DNA of 12,426 nt from Zygnema cylindricum (GCA_037447655.1 JBBHKE010002582.1:293802-306227), one strand, 5' to 3'. Counted from the first letter of the stretch, positions 1 to 7,975 are shown. Numbers and translations: made by a program. The notes: generated by a model from the sequence alone, not told the origin.

Positions 1-213
1 TCTGATGTTCTTGGTCCTACGCAAGTTGCTTCGGCTGGAGGGGTCCACTATATGGTCACATTTACAGATGACTACTCCAGGTACACCAAAATTTACTTCA
101 TGCAACATAAAAGTGAAGTGTTTACTCACTTCAAACACTACAAAGCGTGGGCGGAAAAGCTTCATGGAGTTCCAATATTGGCGCTAAGATCGGACAACGG
201 GGGAGAATACTGA
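1..213 (+). pseudogene. Ty1/copia integrase core fragment, 3'-truncated
   Basis: Frame 1 from the first base reads as the catalytic core of a Ty1/copia integrase, the enzyme that joins retroelement cDNA to host DNA. Two hallmark blocks are visible. TFTDDYSRY (about residues 20-28) carries the first catalytic Asp, and LRSDNGGEY (about 62-70) carries the second. The spacing of about 40 residues between them fits the family. The third acidic residue is absent because a TGA at 211-213 stops the frame directly after GGEY. Roughly 25 further bases still resemble the expected continuation before similarity is lost. The 5' end lies outside the window, so the start is unknown. It is on the same strand as the Gag-like start at 1472, but the N gap and an LTR-like block lie between them, so one element cannot be assumed. 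The family call is firm; the fragment is not functional. Confidence 0.85.
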
Positions 214-510
214 AATTCTATGGGCTTCATTGCCCACAGAATCGCAGATACAAAAGAAGCTAATCTAGATAGTGCCGACCCCAAGTTGATATAAACTCAA
301 ATGAATGATCCGTTGACAATCAGACCCCTAATACACCTTCACCCGTGTGAAGAGAAGACCTTCTGTGTGCTCAGTTCCACCACAGAATGCAAAGCTTGAA
401 TATATGTTTTGAACAATATTCCCCACTTTGACTTTCCCACTGAATAAGTGCCATCCTGGCATGCAAAGACTCTGACCGACTACACCCTTGTGTAGCTTTG
501 AATCCCTTGA
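214..510 (+). other. Degenerate stretch, possibly copia pol linker
   Basis: No open frame longer than a few dozen codons is present. One short + frame at about 340-405 is rich in Arg and Pro (RVKRRPSV then VPPQNAKLEYM) and vaguely recalls the basic/proline linker between integrase and reverse transcriptase in copia elements. That reading is weak and rests on composition alone. If it is right, most of the integrase between 240 and 340 has been deleted. Nothing else was recognised before the N gap. Confidence 0.25.
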
Positions 511-520
511 NNNNNNNNNN
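511..520. other. Assembly gap of 10 N
   Basis: Ten consecutive N bases interrupt the sequence. The round number suggests a scaffold placeholder and not a measured gap, so continuity between the copia integrase fragment on the left and the LTR-like block on the right is not guaranteed. Confidence 0.98.
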
Positions 521-569
521 TGTGATTTTATGTTTGATTACAATAAGTCTATAAATATCTGTAACTTAA

Positions 570-611
570 CATGTGTTTTACAAGATTCGCATGTGTTTTG
601 CAAGGTTTACG
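570..611 (+). repeat. Two 20-bp direct repeats
   Basis: The motif CATGTGTTTTACAAGATTCG starts at 570 and a variant, CATGTGTTTTGCAAGGTTTA, starts at 590. The period is exactly 20 bp with four mismatches. It lies directly 3' of the first TATA-like box. Confidence 0.75.
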
Positions 612-658
612 AATCAGTCGCCATCGGCGATTTCAGATCGGCTTACACCAGCACAACA

Positions 659-680
659 TGCTTCGTGGACTCACGAAGCA
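659..680. repeat. Perfect 9-bp hairpin, left border of repeat cassette
   Basis: TGCTTCGTG (659-667), a GACT loop (668-671) and CACGAAGCA (672-680) form a perfect 9-bp stem with a 4-nt loop. Its arms share the heptamer GCTTCGT/ACGAAGC with the hairpin at 896-917. Confidence 0.85.
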
Positions 681-773
681 GTGAACACCAGGGTGCACTT
701 AGTGCGGAACAGTGAAACACAAGGGTGCATTTAGAGCGGAGCAGTGAACGCCAGGGTGCACTTAGCGCAGGCA
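679..773 (+). repeat. Three tandem 31-32 bp units (GGGTGCACTTAG type)
   Basis: Units begin at 679, 710 and 742, each starting with CAGTGAA and containing a GGGTGCA(C/T)TTAG core followed by a GCGGA/GCGCA segment. Periods are 31 and 32 bp. The copies differ by point changes, so the array is old enough to have diverged. The first unit overlaps the last two bases of the hairpin at 659-680. Confidence 0.85.
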
Positions 774-810
774 GCTGCAGAGAGTTTCAGTTAGAGACGT
801 CGACGGACGC

Positions 811-904
811 GATTCACGTGGGACCGCAAGTGACGAGGCGAGATTTACGTGGGAACACAAAGTGACAAGGCGTGATTCACGTGGGACCACAAGTGACGAA
901 GCAC
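811..904 (+). repeat. Three tandem 31-32 bp units with G-box cores
   Basis: Units begin at 811, 842 and 874 with GATT(C/T)ACGTGGGA followed by AAGTGACRAGGC-like sequence. The first and third contain CACGTG (815-820 and 878-883), the plant G-box core bound by bZIP and bHLH factors. The middle unit has TACGTG (846-851), which keeps the ACGT core. They lie about 140-200 bp upstream of the second TATA-like box. A role as tandem enhancer elements is inference from motif and position. Confidence 0.8.
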
Positions 905-917
905 TCAGGTGCTTCGT
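896..917. repeat. Perfect 9-bp hairpin, right border of repeat cassette
   Basis: ACGAAGCAC (896-904), a TCAG loop (905-908) and GTGCTTCGT (909-917) form a perfect 9-bp stem with a 4-nt loop. The left arm overlaps the end of the third G-box unit. The arms reuse the heptamer of the hairpin at 659-680 in the opposite order. Confidence 0.85.
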
Positions 918-971
918 ACAACACGACCACATTCGGCTAGACTTTAGCGGCTACCGCTGACTAAGCATTTG

Positions 972-1006
972 GAACGTTTTGTGTACGCTTAGAACATTTT
1001 GTGTAC
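972..1006 (+). repeat. Two 15-bp direct repeats, 20-bp period
   Basis: GAACGTTTTGTGTAC (972-986) and GAACATTTTGTGTAC (992-1006) differ at one base. They lie 12 bp upstream of the second TATA-like box. Confidence 0.75.
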
Positions 1007-1017
1007 AATTCAATGTC

Positions 1018-1025
1018 TATAAATA
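1018..1025 (+). promoter_or_regulatory. TATA-like box
   Basis: TATAAATA lies 3' of all the direct repeats in this block and is a good match to a plant core promoter element. The identical octamer at 550-557 lies before them. Transcription from either is not shown by the sequence. Confidence 0.45.
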
Positions 1026-1130
1026 TCTGAATAACATTAGTTTGTATTTTAGTGTTATAAAAAAATATTGTTCCATTAATCAGGTTTTTAGAAAATAATA
1101 ATTAGGGTTTTGAGGTACATTGACGTACAG

Positions 1131-1471
1131 GTAGGATGCTTTGTCGTTAGTCAAGATAATAACCGTAGTAACGGTAGCCCAAATTAGTGTAGATCAGTAG
1201 ATTGACACTGTGAGCATATAACTTAGGACTTAGCCAATTTTGTAGTATCCAGTTTTGCGAATATGATTTTCTAAGGGCAATTTTTGGGAAACTTCCAGAC
1301 ATCATATCTTATGGTTTATTAGATCATTTGGGCTGCAATTTTGGGAATTGTCATTTTACTGTATTTTATATCATTGTGGCAAATTTGAAGCATATTGGAT
1401 TTCTAAGTCATATTTTGTGTCAGTTCGAAGTTGGCTGTTGAGTAGGTACTGTGATAGTTTCTACGTTTTTC
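1131..1471 (+). other. Gene-free leader-like stretch
   Basis: No supported coding region is present. If the block at 521-1130 is an LTR and 1472 is a Gag start, this would be the untranslated leader. A copia-type initiator-Met primer-binding site (TGGTATCAGAGC) was looked for and not found. A telo-box-like TTAGGGTTTT lies just before it at about 1103. Confidence 0.4.
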
Positions 1472-1543
1472 ATGTCTACTTCCACTACTACTGCTGGTTC
1501 TCCGCCTGCAACGGTGGTTGTAGAACAACACGACCATAATACA
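1472..1543 (+). pseudogene. Candidate copia Gag N-terminus, cut by gypsy copy A
   Basis: An ATG at 1472 opens a frame of about 24 residues that begins MSTSTTTAGSPPATVVVEQ. This Ser/Thr/Pro/Val-rich start is typical of plant Ty1/copia Gag polyproteins, which bind and package element RNA. The frame then enters sequence that is clearly the reverse strand of gypsy integrase (shared with 8397 onward), so the frame that continues to 1744 is not real protein. The exact junction is ambiguous between about 1518 and 1543, because the last residues can also be read as reverse-strand gypsy sequence. No continuation of Gag was found further right. The call depends on the character of a short peptide, so confidence is low to moderate. 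Confidence 0.35.
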
Positions 1544-1840
1544 TTTCTTTTGGATGTAGCTGGCAATGTGAAATTAAAATCCATACTGACTGACTACCAT
1601 GGTCTTTTAGGGATATCCAAAGGTTTAAAGAGACCCCTAGATTTTTTGTTACTAGGTTTACTTTGTTGGCAGAAGACACAACTTTCCCTGTGTTTTGACA
1701 CCTCTTTTGCCATCCCTTGCCAAAAGAGTCTACTCTACAACTAACTAAGATTTTTACCTCGACCTAGATGTCCTAAATGCGCATTGGCTTAATGTAAAAG
1801 TTGTTTTCTCAAGTCTCCCACTTCAGGAATGCATAACCTA
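1542..1840 (-). pseudogene. Gypsy A integrase N-terminal part, truncated
   Basis: The minus strand reads a zinc-binding HHCC region: AHLGHLGR (about 1770-1750), later CVFCQQSK (about 1670), then SRGLFKPLDIPKRPW and SVSMDFNFTLP with the first catalytic Asp (about 1590). Several stops interrupt it. Similarity to copy B stops at about 1518-1542, so the second Asp and the Glu of the DDE core are gone. It lies immediately 3' of the deleted RNase H. It aligns with 8397-8693 of copy B with few differences. Confidence 0.82.
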
Positions 1841-2206
1841 TCGCCATTTTACTAATGCATGAAAAATTGGAAGTAGTTTTTTTTCTTGTGTTTGATAATT
1901 CTTTTCAGCATCATTGAATTTTATGGACTCAAAAGCATGATGATAGTGGTTACCAACATTTTGACTTATGACTGCACCTAAACCTTTATCATATGCATCT
2001 GTGGTGAATAAGACTTCAAACTCTCCAGCAAGATCGGGATACACCAGTGTAGGGGTTGAGGTCAACTTCCCTTTTAGTTCCTCGAAAGCTCCTTGCTGAT
2101 CAGCTCCCCACACAAACGTCTCTTTCTCACGTAGTAAATCTGTCAAAAGTGGGGTGATCATACTAAAGTTTTTGATAAATTTATTGTAATAAGTAGCCAA
2201 TCCCAA
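1838..2206 (-). pseudogene. Gypsy A RNase H, N-terminal half
   Basis: The frame begins at the connection motif GLATYYNKFIKNFS and runs through PLTDLLR, FVWGADQQGAFEELK and VLFTTDAYDKGLGAVISQ, where the first catalytic Asp of Ty3/gypsy RNase H sits in TTDA. It ends at EKKLLPIFHALVKWR. RNase H removes the RNA strand of the RNA-DNA hybrid during reverse transcription. The second half of the domain, with the remaining acidic residues, is missing because of a deletion that joins ALVKWR to the IGYAFL segment just before integrase (junction 1840-1842). Copy B keeps the missing piece. Nearly 123 codons are open, so this is the best-preserved part of copy A. Confidence 0.88.
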
Positions 2207-2900
2207 AAATATCTAACTTTTTTGACATTAGTAGGCTAATTCCAATTTTGGATTGCAGTGATTCTAGATGGATTTGTTTTAACACCTTCCCAACTTACTA
2301 TATGTCCCGAAAATAATTGTTCATTTTTAAGAAAACTAGATTTTGACAAATTTTCATATAGTTTTTCTTTCCCTTAACTTTTCCAACACTTTTTTTAAAT
2401 GAGCTACATGTTGTTCTTTGGATTCGCTGTAAATTAGAATATCATCTATGAACACTTGAACAAACTCATCTATATAATCTCAAAGGGTTTGGTTTGTTAA
2501 TATTTGATAAGTGGGCGGTGCATTCGTCAAACCAAATGGCATCACTATCCATTCAAAATGACCGACTCTAGTTCTAAAAGCAGTTTTCTCAACATCTTCA
2601 ATTCTAATTGGCACCTGATTAAAGCCACTATGCAGATCAATCAAATAAAATAATTTAGCACCTTTTAAACGATTTATCAAATCAAATATTAGTGGTAACG
2701 GCTAGTTATCTTTCTCCGTAATTTTCTTCAAACTATAATGATCAACACACATTCTCAACGTTCCGTCATTCTTTTTGATGAATAGGACTGGTGCTCCGTA
2801 CGGTGATTTGCTCACCTGAATATGTCTTTTCTCCAAAAGCATTTTGATTTGTTATTTGAACTCCTTCGCTCAAAATAGCTATGCTTATAAATTCTTGTTA
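2207..2900 (-). pseudogene. Gypsy A reverse transcriptase remnant
   Basis: This domain would copy element RNA into DNA. Blocks on the minus strand, in order: [12 protein letters not shown](N)DGTLRMCVD (about 2810-2740); [11 protein letters not shown] carrying the first catalytic Asp (about 2640); [24 protein letters not shown] (about 2560-2500); FIDDILIY, the xxDD catalytic box (about 2445); and a thumb-like segment with the primer-grip GHIV. An in-frame TGA at 2480-2482 separates the NAPPTYQ block from the FIDD box, and frameshifts are present near 2690 and after 2260. Catalytic residues are still readable although the frame is broken. The longest clean piece is 2680-2480. It continues directly into the connection and RNase H region. 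Confidence 0.85.
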
Positions 2901-3289
2901 TAGGAGGATTACATCTGGGTTCCAAGTTAATAACATGTTCCACATCTCGGGAAGGTGGCCTTCTTGAGGGTAAATCACTAGGGAAAAACATCGCGGAATT
3001 CAGAAATCAAATCTTTAACAGTAGCATCAGATATATTAATGTCCGTTACAAAATTAGATCTTAGTTTTTCAAGATTTTTAGTGGTGTCAGATTTAATAAT
3101 GACATCAATGTTAGTGTTTACTCCCTCCCCCCTCATCAGTTATTGCCTTAGTTACTAATAACAAGAAAACATGATTTGTTTAATCTTTTAAGTGTTTTTT
3201 TTAAATTGTTTTGCTGAAATCAAACCTTCGACTCCCAATCTGTTTATGTTATTTATATGATTCCCATACAATTTTTTAATGGTACTGCT

Positions 3290-3640
3290 TGCAAAGCCTT
3301 CCTACCATGTTCAAACTTCAATTTCAAGGTGTTAGTTTCCCAATAAATTTGAGGATAATGTTCACTTAACCAAAGATTTCCCAGTATTAGCTCCTCACTT
3401 CCCGAATTCATTATTTCACACACAACCTTAATTTTATGACTGTGGATATCAACTTCAATTAAGTCAGTTTATAAATCTAATGTGGACTTATTACCATTTG
3501 CCACCTGAACATCTAAAAGTTTTTCCTTTATGATTGTAGAAAATTCATTTTCTTCTGCAAACTTATGTGAAATAAAATTATGTGTAGCAACTGAATTAAC
3601 CATTACTCTTAACGCTTTTCCTTCCACTAAAGACTCGAAT
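3290..3640 (-). pseudogene. Gypsy A aspartic protease remnant
   Basis: This is the retropepsin-like domain that would cleave the Gag-Pol polyprotein. On the minus strand the active-site neighbourhood reads VNSVATHNFIS where the family has a D(S/T)GATHNF-type motif. The catalytic Asp position is Asn (codon at 3595-3597) and the Gly position is Val (codon at 3589-3591), so the copy would be catalytically dead. Further on are a stop (TAA, about 3480) and the conserved C-terminal block ILGNLWLSEHYPQIYW (about 3390-3340), which matches the ILGxxWL motif of retroviral-type proteases. It lies between the zinc knuckles and reverse transcriptase, as expected. The family call is firm. Confidence 0.78.
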
Positions 3641-3899
3641 GTGATAAAACTTCATCTGGTGTCATCGTTACTTAACTGTCCTAACATAGGTATGTTGTTG
3701 AGAATGTTGTTGAGAATTTCATCAGAAGGATTCTTCACTTCTGCAGTGGAGTGAGAATCATAATAAATTCAACTATCCTAGCCTTTCCATTCATTAATTT
3801 GCCCTCCAAAGTTATTTCCTTAACTTCTGGATCTGGTTGACTTAACTGAGGACTTTCACCTAGTCCTTTCCGTTTCCCACCTCCTAGGCTTCTTGTTCA

Positions 3900-5262
3900 G
3901 CTAGGTATAATATAATATTTTCTTGAAGACCTTCATTGACATCGATTGTTTTGAAAGAACATTTATCTGTACAGTCGTTAGCGTAATGATCTGGACCCCC
4001 GCATTGGAAACAAATGACTTTCTTTTTGGGTTTTGTGATCTCCCTACTGAACTGTCCCTCCTCTCCACAATTAGAACAATTAATCTTTTTTAGTTGTGCA
4101 CACTCAAATGCCCTATAACCCTTTTTTTGACAGATAGTGCATGTGGGTATGGTAAGATTAGGTTTTTGAGGATTAATGCTCTCGGTTTAGGACTCGTAAT
4201 GTATCCCCCTCTATTGTAAAATTTATTTCCTGCGCTAACACTCTCTCCACCCCTCTGATTTTCCCTAAAGATTTTTTTGCCTATTCACAAAACCCGCATT
4301 CAGACACTCATCCACAAATTCTTCCTCACCCCACTGTGATACTTCATAGAAATTACCCGTGAGTGATCGAGTTTCCCGATTATACCCCAACTGATCCTCT
4401 AGTTTGAATGCCTTATCTTGTAATTCTTTCAGATTATTAAGTTTTTGTTGATTTAGTTCAGATTTTAGTATGGGATTCACATAATTCAAGAAATGCAACT
4501 TAGCAATTTTATCAGTTAAACCCATGACATGAAAACTAGATGAGGCAAATTCCACAATATAATCCTTCAAAAATTGAATATGCTTATAGTTCAACCACTT
4601 TTGTTCCATTCTGGATTTATAAGTGACAGAGAAGAAACGCGATTTGATCCCGTTTTCAAAAACTTCCCAATCAGCATAATCAAGAATCACATTATACCTT
4701 CTGTGATTATAATACCAAATCTGAGCATCACCTTTCAGACAACTAACAACAAAAGAAGTGTAATCATCATGATCACAATTCTAAAATTCTAAATAATATT
4801 ATATGTGGAATATCGACGAATCGAACTCATCAATCTTCATTACATCAAAGGATGGGGCTAAACTAACAGAGAATTTCATATCTCTTATTTGATTAGGTCT
4901 TTCATGATCATCCTCCTTAAAACTGATATTACTACTATCACCCTTTTGGTCATTAAAATCATTCTTGGTGTGAATTAAGTTAATAACTTATCCAATTTCT
5001 CTTTTGAAACATTTTCATTTTCCTTAACAACTTTCAATTCACTTTTCAATTCAAAAATTGTTTCATCCACAACAAGAGCATGATTATTAAATCTTTTGAT
5101 CAATTTCACAATACGTTTCTTCAAAACATTCAAAGCATTCTCCATTTCGTGTTTCCATGCAAAATTTGCCATTTTCACACAATCGAATCCAACAAAATGA
5201 AAGATTGAGTATAATTTCACAAAGAAATTTGCTACAAATTTGAAGTCATCAGATTGCTCCAA
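3900..5262 (-). pseudogene. Gypsy A Gag polyprotein with zinc knuckles
   Basis: Gag forms the element's particle and binds its RNA. The N-terminal part (5262-4975) is a charged, heptad-like Lys/Glu/Leu-rich segment, probably a coiled coil; Met codons at 5262 and 5173 are possible starts. After a stop and frameshift near 4975 the retrotransposon Gag domain follows. It shows CLKGDAQIWYY, then DWEVFENGIKSRFF (about 4660) and a Leu/Gln-rich region ending in LKELQDKAFKLEDQLG. In-frame stops lie at 4799-4801 and 4781-4783. The longest intact piece is 4690-4265. Three zinc-knuckle positions follow at 4141-3971. Only the last is canonical (CX2CX4HX4C, C-FQ-C-GGPD-H-YAND-C); the first has Tyr for His, and the second has lost His and the last Cys. 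No function can be retained. Confidence 0.8.
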
Positions 5263-6543
5263 TCCTATATTTCATCTCCTCAACAAATCCTTTGAAAAAG
5301 ATCAAAATATGAGAAATCAATAAGACATTGAAAATAAGTTACTGCAAATTCAATTCTTCAATTTTTCAAACATTAAAATAGAAAGGTAAAAATTACCCCA
5401 CAACTTTTGCAACAGTAAAATTGAAAGCTCTCAATGGTAACAATTTAGGGTTTGAAAAGTTTTAAGTCATTTTTTGACTCCTTTGCTCTTGAAGAAGTAA
5501 AGTGCTCCACTTTCTTTCTCCTCCATTAGCAAATTTCCCATTTCCCATTACATCAGGATCTTTTCAAATCTAATTTCACATCCTCACACTTCATGGCTTT
5601 AAGCCCTCCCTCTACACATGAATCATCGCCAAGAGAAGGCATGTTTGTTTGGCCTCTAGGTAATTGGAGTGAGATTTAGCGGTGGTTGCTCTGCCCACCG
5701 TGCTTGAGTCCTTAAGACCTAAGCACGCCCCACATCTCACCAGCGGCTGTTGGGAGTGTGATCACTTAGTTTCCCTCCAATCCCCTACCAGTTCACATTG
5801 TGGTTCCACCTACGCGGGTAAAAGCACCCTCAACGGTCATGGCAGACAATTTTCGGGTGAGCAAGTTTATCTCTCGCTTTTAACCAAAGCTTTGTTACAT
5901 ATGTGATAGGATTTTATACCTCTCAGAAAATCCCATTACTACAACCAATTTCAACCACACATTCCATACATCAAAATACACATATTTCCATTGGACATCA
6001 CTCACATAAATATCAACTTTTAATTGGAAGAATCTTTAGTCCACATGACATTCAGCTTGGTCTCTTACCCTCTTAGCTTAACCCTTCTTTAAATTACTTT
6101 CCACTGCCCTCCACTCTTAAATAATTCTATCTCTTAACAACTAAAACACTACTTAGTTAGTAAGAGATTTCAGTGCAAAATGCCATTGCTCCAATTTAAT
6201 ATTATTTGCTCAAGAGCAGGATTCTTCAAGAATTTCCACAAACTTTAATAAAGGAAAAGATGCCTACTCTTCTCTTAGACTTCACTTTTTATCCACCAAC
6301 GCCCTGGACTAGCTAGGCCAGAGTCAACGCTCCGTTGAACAGGTTTTACCTGGGCCAATCATTGATATGCTAAGACTCAGACTGACCAATGCAAAAACGT
6401 GCGAAATCTCTCACTAACTATGTAGCATTTCTAACCAATCGAACGCTACTTTTCACTACGTAACATTTATGCACAAAAGCGCGCGCAAATCGAAACGGGA
6501 ATTTACACGGATGTGCGTCACAAATTTCACACGCGAAACTACC

Positions 6544-6557
6544 TACGAAATTTCGTA
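6544..6557. repeat. 14-bp perfect palindrome
   Basis: TACGAAATTTCGTA reads the same on both strands. It lies in the CpG-rich part of the likely LTR. It may be a protein-binding site or chance. Confidence 0.5.
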
Positions 6558-6739
6558 AAGTGAAAGTGACGTTTTTTACTTAAAATTGTACGAAACGAAC
6601 CATCGTGGGTACCAAACGAAATATGAATTGATTCGGTACTTTATAACCGTGCGACTGAAATTCTGCGGCTAGTTTGACCCTTAAACCATAGTTCAAAAGT
6701 AGGCGTTTTTTGGAAGGCATTTTGTAGGCCGCCTTTAGC

Positions 6740-6910
6740 GTAAGTTGTGTTACGAGCTTTCCATGTGATCTTCTTAGATCGCTAATTTCATCAGCGACCG
6801 TCTGATCGTTCGAATCTTACAATAGTCTTATCGTAAGTTGTGTTATGGGCTTTTCATGTGATCTTCTCAGATAGTTACTTTCATCAACGACCATCAAATC
6901 GTCCGAATCT
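6740..6910. repeat. Two 78-bp direct repeats, 93-bp period
   Basis: A 78-bp segment beginning GTAAGTTGTGTTA(C/T)G occurs at 6740-6817 and again at 6833-6910, separated by 15 bp. Both end in TCGTTCGAATCT- or TCGTCCGAATCT-like sequence. The copies differ at roughly a dozen positions. It lies inside the presumed LTR and is consistent with U3 repeat modules there. Confidence 0.82.
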
Positions 6911-7056
6911 GACGGTTTAAATAAAAGTCGCTTAAAACTCACAGAAAAAGATTTTTTGTCCGATTTTTTTTTTAAATTTAGACATGACGTTTTATTGTCT
7001 ATCGATCCATGTGCAACTCAACCCTGTTACTATTTTATTTCATTTTGCGGCCAAAA

Positions 7057-7108
7057 CAATATGGGACTTAAAGCCATATTGTATGGTTTGCATACAATAG
7101 GCATATTG
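7057..7108. repeat. Cluster of overlapping inverted repeats
   Basis: CAATATGG (7057-7064) pairs perfectly with CCATATTG (7074-7081). TTGTATG (7079-7085) pairs with CATACAA (7091-7097) across a 5-nt loop. A further CATATTG lies at 7102-7108. The two stems overlap by three bases, so they would be alternatives. No function is evident. Confidence 0.55.
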
Positions 7109-7592
7109 TTTGGGCGTACGGTCACCTACTTTTCAACTATGCCTTAAAACGTAACAATGAATACTTATTCGCTATTTTGACCTCGCGTTGTCGCCTAAAT
7201 ACACCAATCGCTATATCTTTTAAAATACAACTTTAAATCGTGCGATTCTTTCGCGGACGTCTACCAAATTCATTACTCTATATTTGTACAGCTTAAATAC
7301 CCATTTACGAACAAGTTCGATCCACTATTAGTGTTACATCATCCGCTCTTTATTTTTAACTAACCTTAGTTAAAACACATTTCAATTCATAATGGGACTT
7401 CTATATTATTATCCCTCCAATACACTTGTAAAAACTTATAATTTTATCTTCTAAAGTCAACTAATCTTTTAGCCTTCCTAGATGATGCATTTGCCAGAAT
7501 ATAGTATTGCTGACCTTAAATCGTTGACCAACCCAATCTATTACATATCTATGGACCTCAAGATCTATAATTATTGAGGGATCCAATTCCTA

Positions 7593-7860
7593 TTATCTTT
7601 CAATTGGTCGAAGATTTGCTGGTTTCAACTCATTGATGTATATCACTCGAAGATTTTTTGTTAAAGGCGGAATGTCCAAATTGACAATAATTGAGGATAT
7701 AATCTCGATTACAGTAAATGGTCCGATGTACCAAGGAGCAAATTTCCCCGTAGGATCAAATTGTCCCTCGATCTTGCACTTGTAATCAGTTGTTGAAAGC
7801 CAAACTTTATTACATGTGCTTACCACCCAATCACCTTGTTTGCGGTTAGCATTTAATTCT
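7593..7860 (-). pseudogene. Gypsy B integrase C-terminal GPY/F domain
   Basis: The minus strand reads KQGDWVVSTCNKVWLSTTDYKCKIEGQFDPTGKFAPWYIGPFTVIEII and ends LRVIYINELKPANLRPIER before a stop at 7593. The segment KFAPWYIGPFTVIEII is the GPY/F module found at the C-terminus of many Ty3/gypsy and retroviral integrases, where it supports multimerisation and DNA binding. No chromodomain follows: the next 190 bases of minus strand have many stops and no chromodomain motif. The frame is continuous for 78 codons from 7826 and is separated from the core by stops and frameshifts at 7860-7975. Confidence 0.82.
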
Positions 7861-7975
7861 TGCTTTCTTTGTGCCTCCGCTTATGCATCCAAGACTGTTT
7901 TCCAAAGTGTTTAAGTGTATTCCTAAAATTCTTTTCCATAACCCTTATTCTTTTGACTGACCTCTGTTATTAAGT

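Larger units (their letters stand above)
521..1130 (+). promoter_or_regulatory. LTR/promoter-like modular repeat block
   Basis: This non-coding block is built from short direct repeats, hairpins and two TATA-like boxes, as seen in the U3 part of plant retrotransposon LTRs. In order: TATAAATA at 550-557; a 20-bp direct repeat (570-611); a TCGCC-ATC-GGCGA hairpin (618-630); a 9-bp hairpin (659-680); three copies of a 31-32 bp unit (679-773); three copies of a second 31-32 bp unit with G-box cores (811-904); a second 9-bp hairpin (896-917); a 20-bp-period repeat (972-1006); and TATAAATA at 1018-1025. Both TATA boxes lie in the same 14-mer, TCTATAAATATCTG. It lies upstream of, and on the same strand as, the copia-Gag-like start at 1472. 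LTR termini and a tRNA primer-binding site were not found, so the ends are approximate. A host promoter is a less likely alternative. Confidence 0.5.
1542..5262 (-). mobile_element. Ty3/gypsy retrotransposon copy A, decayed
   Basis: Read on the minus strand, this runs Gag, zinc knuckles, aspartic protease, reverse transcriptase, RNase H (first half) and the start of integrase. That is the Ty3/gypsy order, with integrase last. Every domain is interrupted by stops or frameshifts, and the copy ends inside integrase at about 1542, next to the Gag-like frame on the other strand. It is the same family as copy B (7593-9466), and the two align from RNase H into integrase. A lacks the second half of RNase H. 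The leader and LTR are expected to the right of 5262. It is inactive by itself. Confidence 0.88.
5263..7592 (-). other. Gene-free region between gypsy copies, likely LTR and leader
   Basis: No supported gene lies in these 2.3 kb; the short open frames have no recognisable motifs. The region lies exactly between the 3' end of copy B pol and the 5' end of copy A gag, so an LTR and an untranslated leader are expected here. I see no long internal direct repeat, which argues for one LTR and not two. A minus-strand TATAAAG-like box occurs at about 6639-6646, and a purine-rich TTGGAGGGATAATAATATAG (minus strand, about 7404-7425) could be a polypurine tract. TG/CA ends and a primer-binding site could not be fixed. 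CpG-rich non-coding sequence at 6440-6700 differs from the A+T-rich flanks. Confidence 0.45.

Noticed and set aside
488-715. 75-codon + frame crossing the N gap
   Set aside because: It spans undefined bases and lies in the repeat-built LTR-like block, with no protein motif.
5682-5906. 74-codon + strand frame at 5682-5906 in a more GC-rich patch
   Set aside because: It lies in the presumed LTR/leader of the gypsy elements and shows no motif; composition alone is not evidence of a gene.
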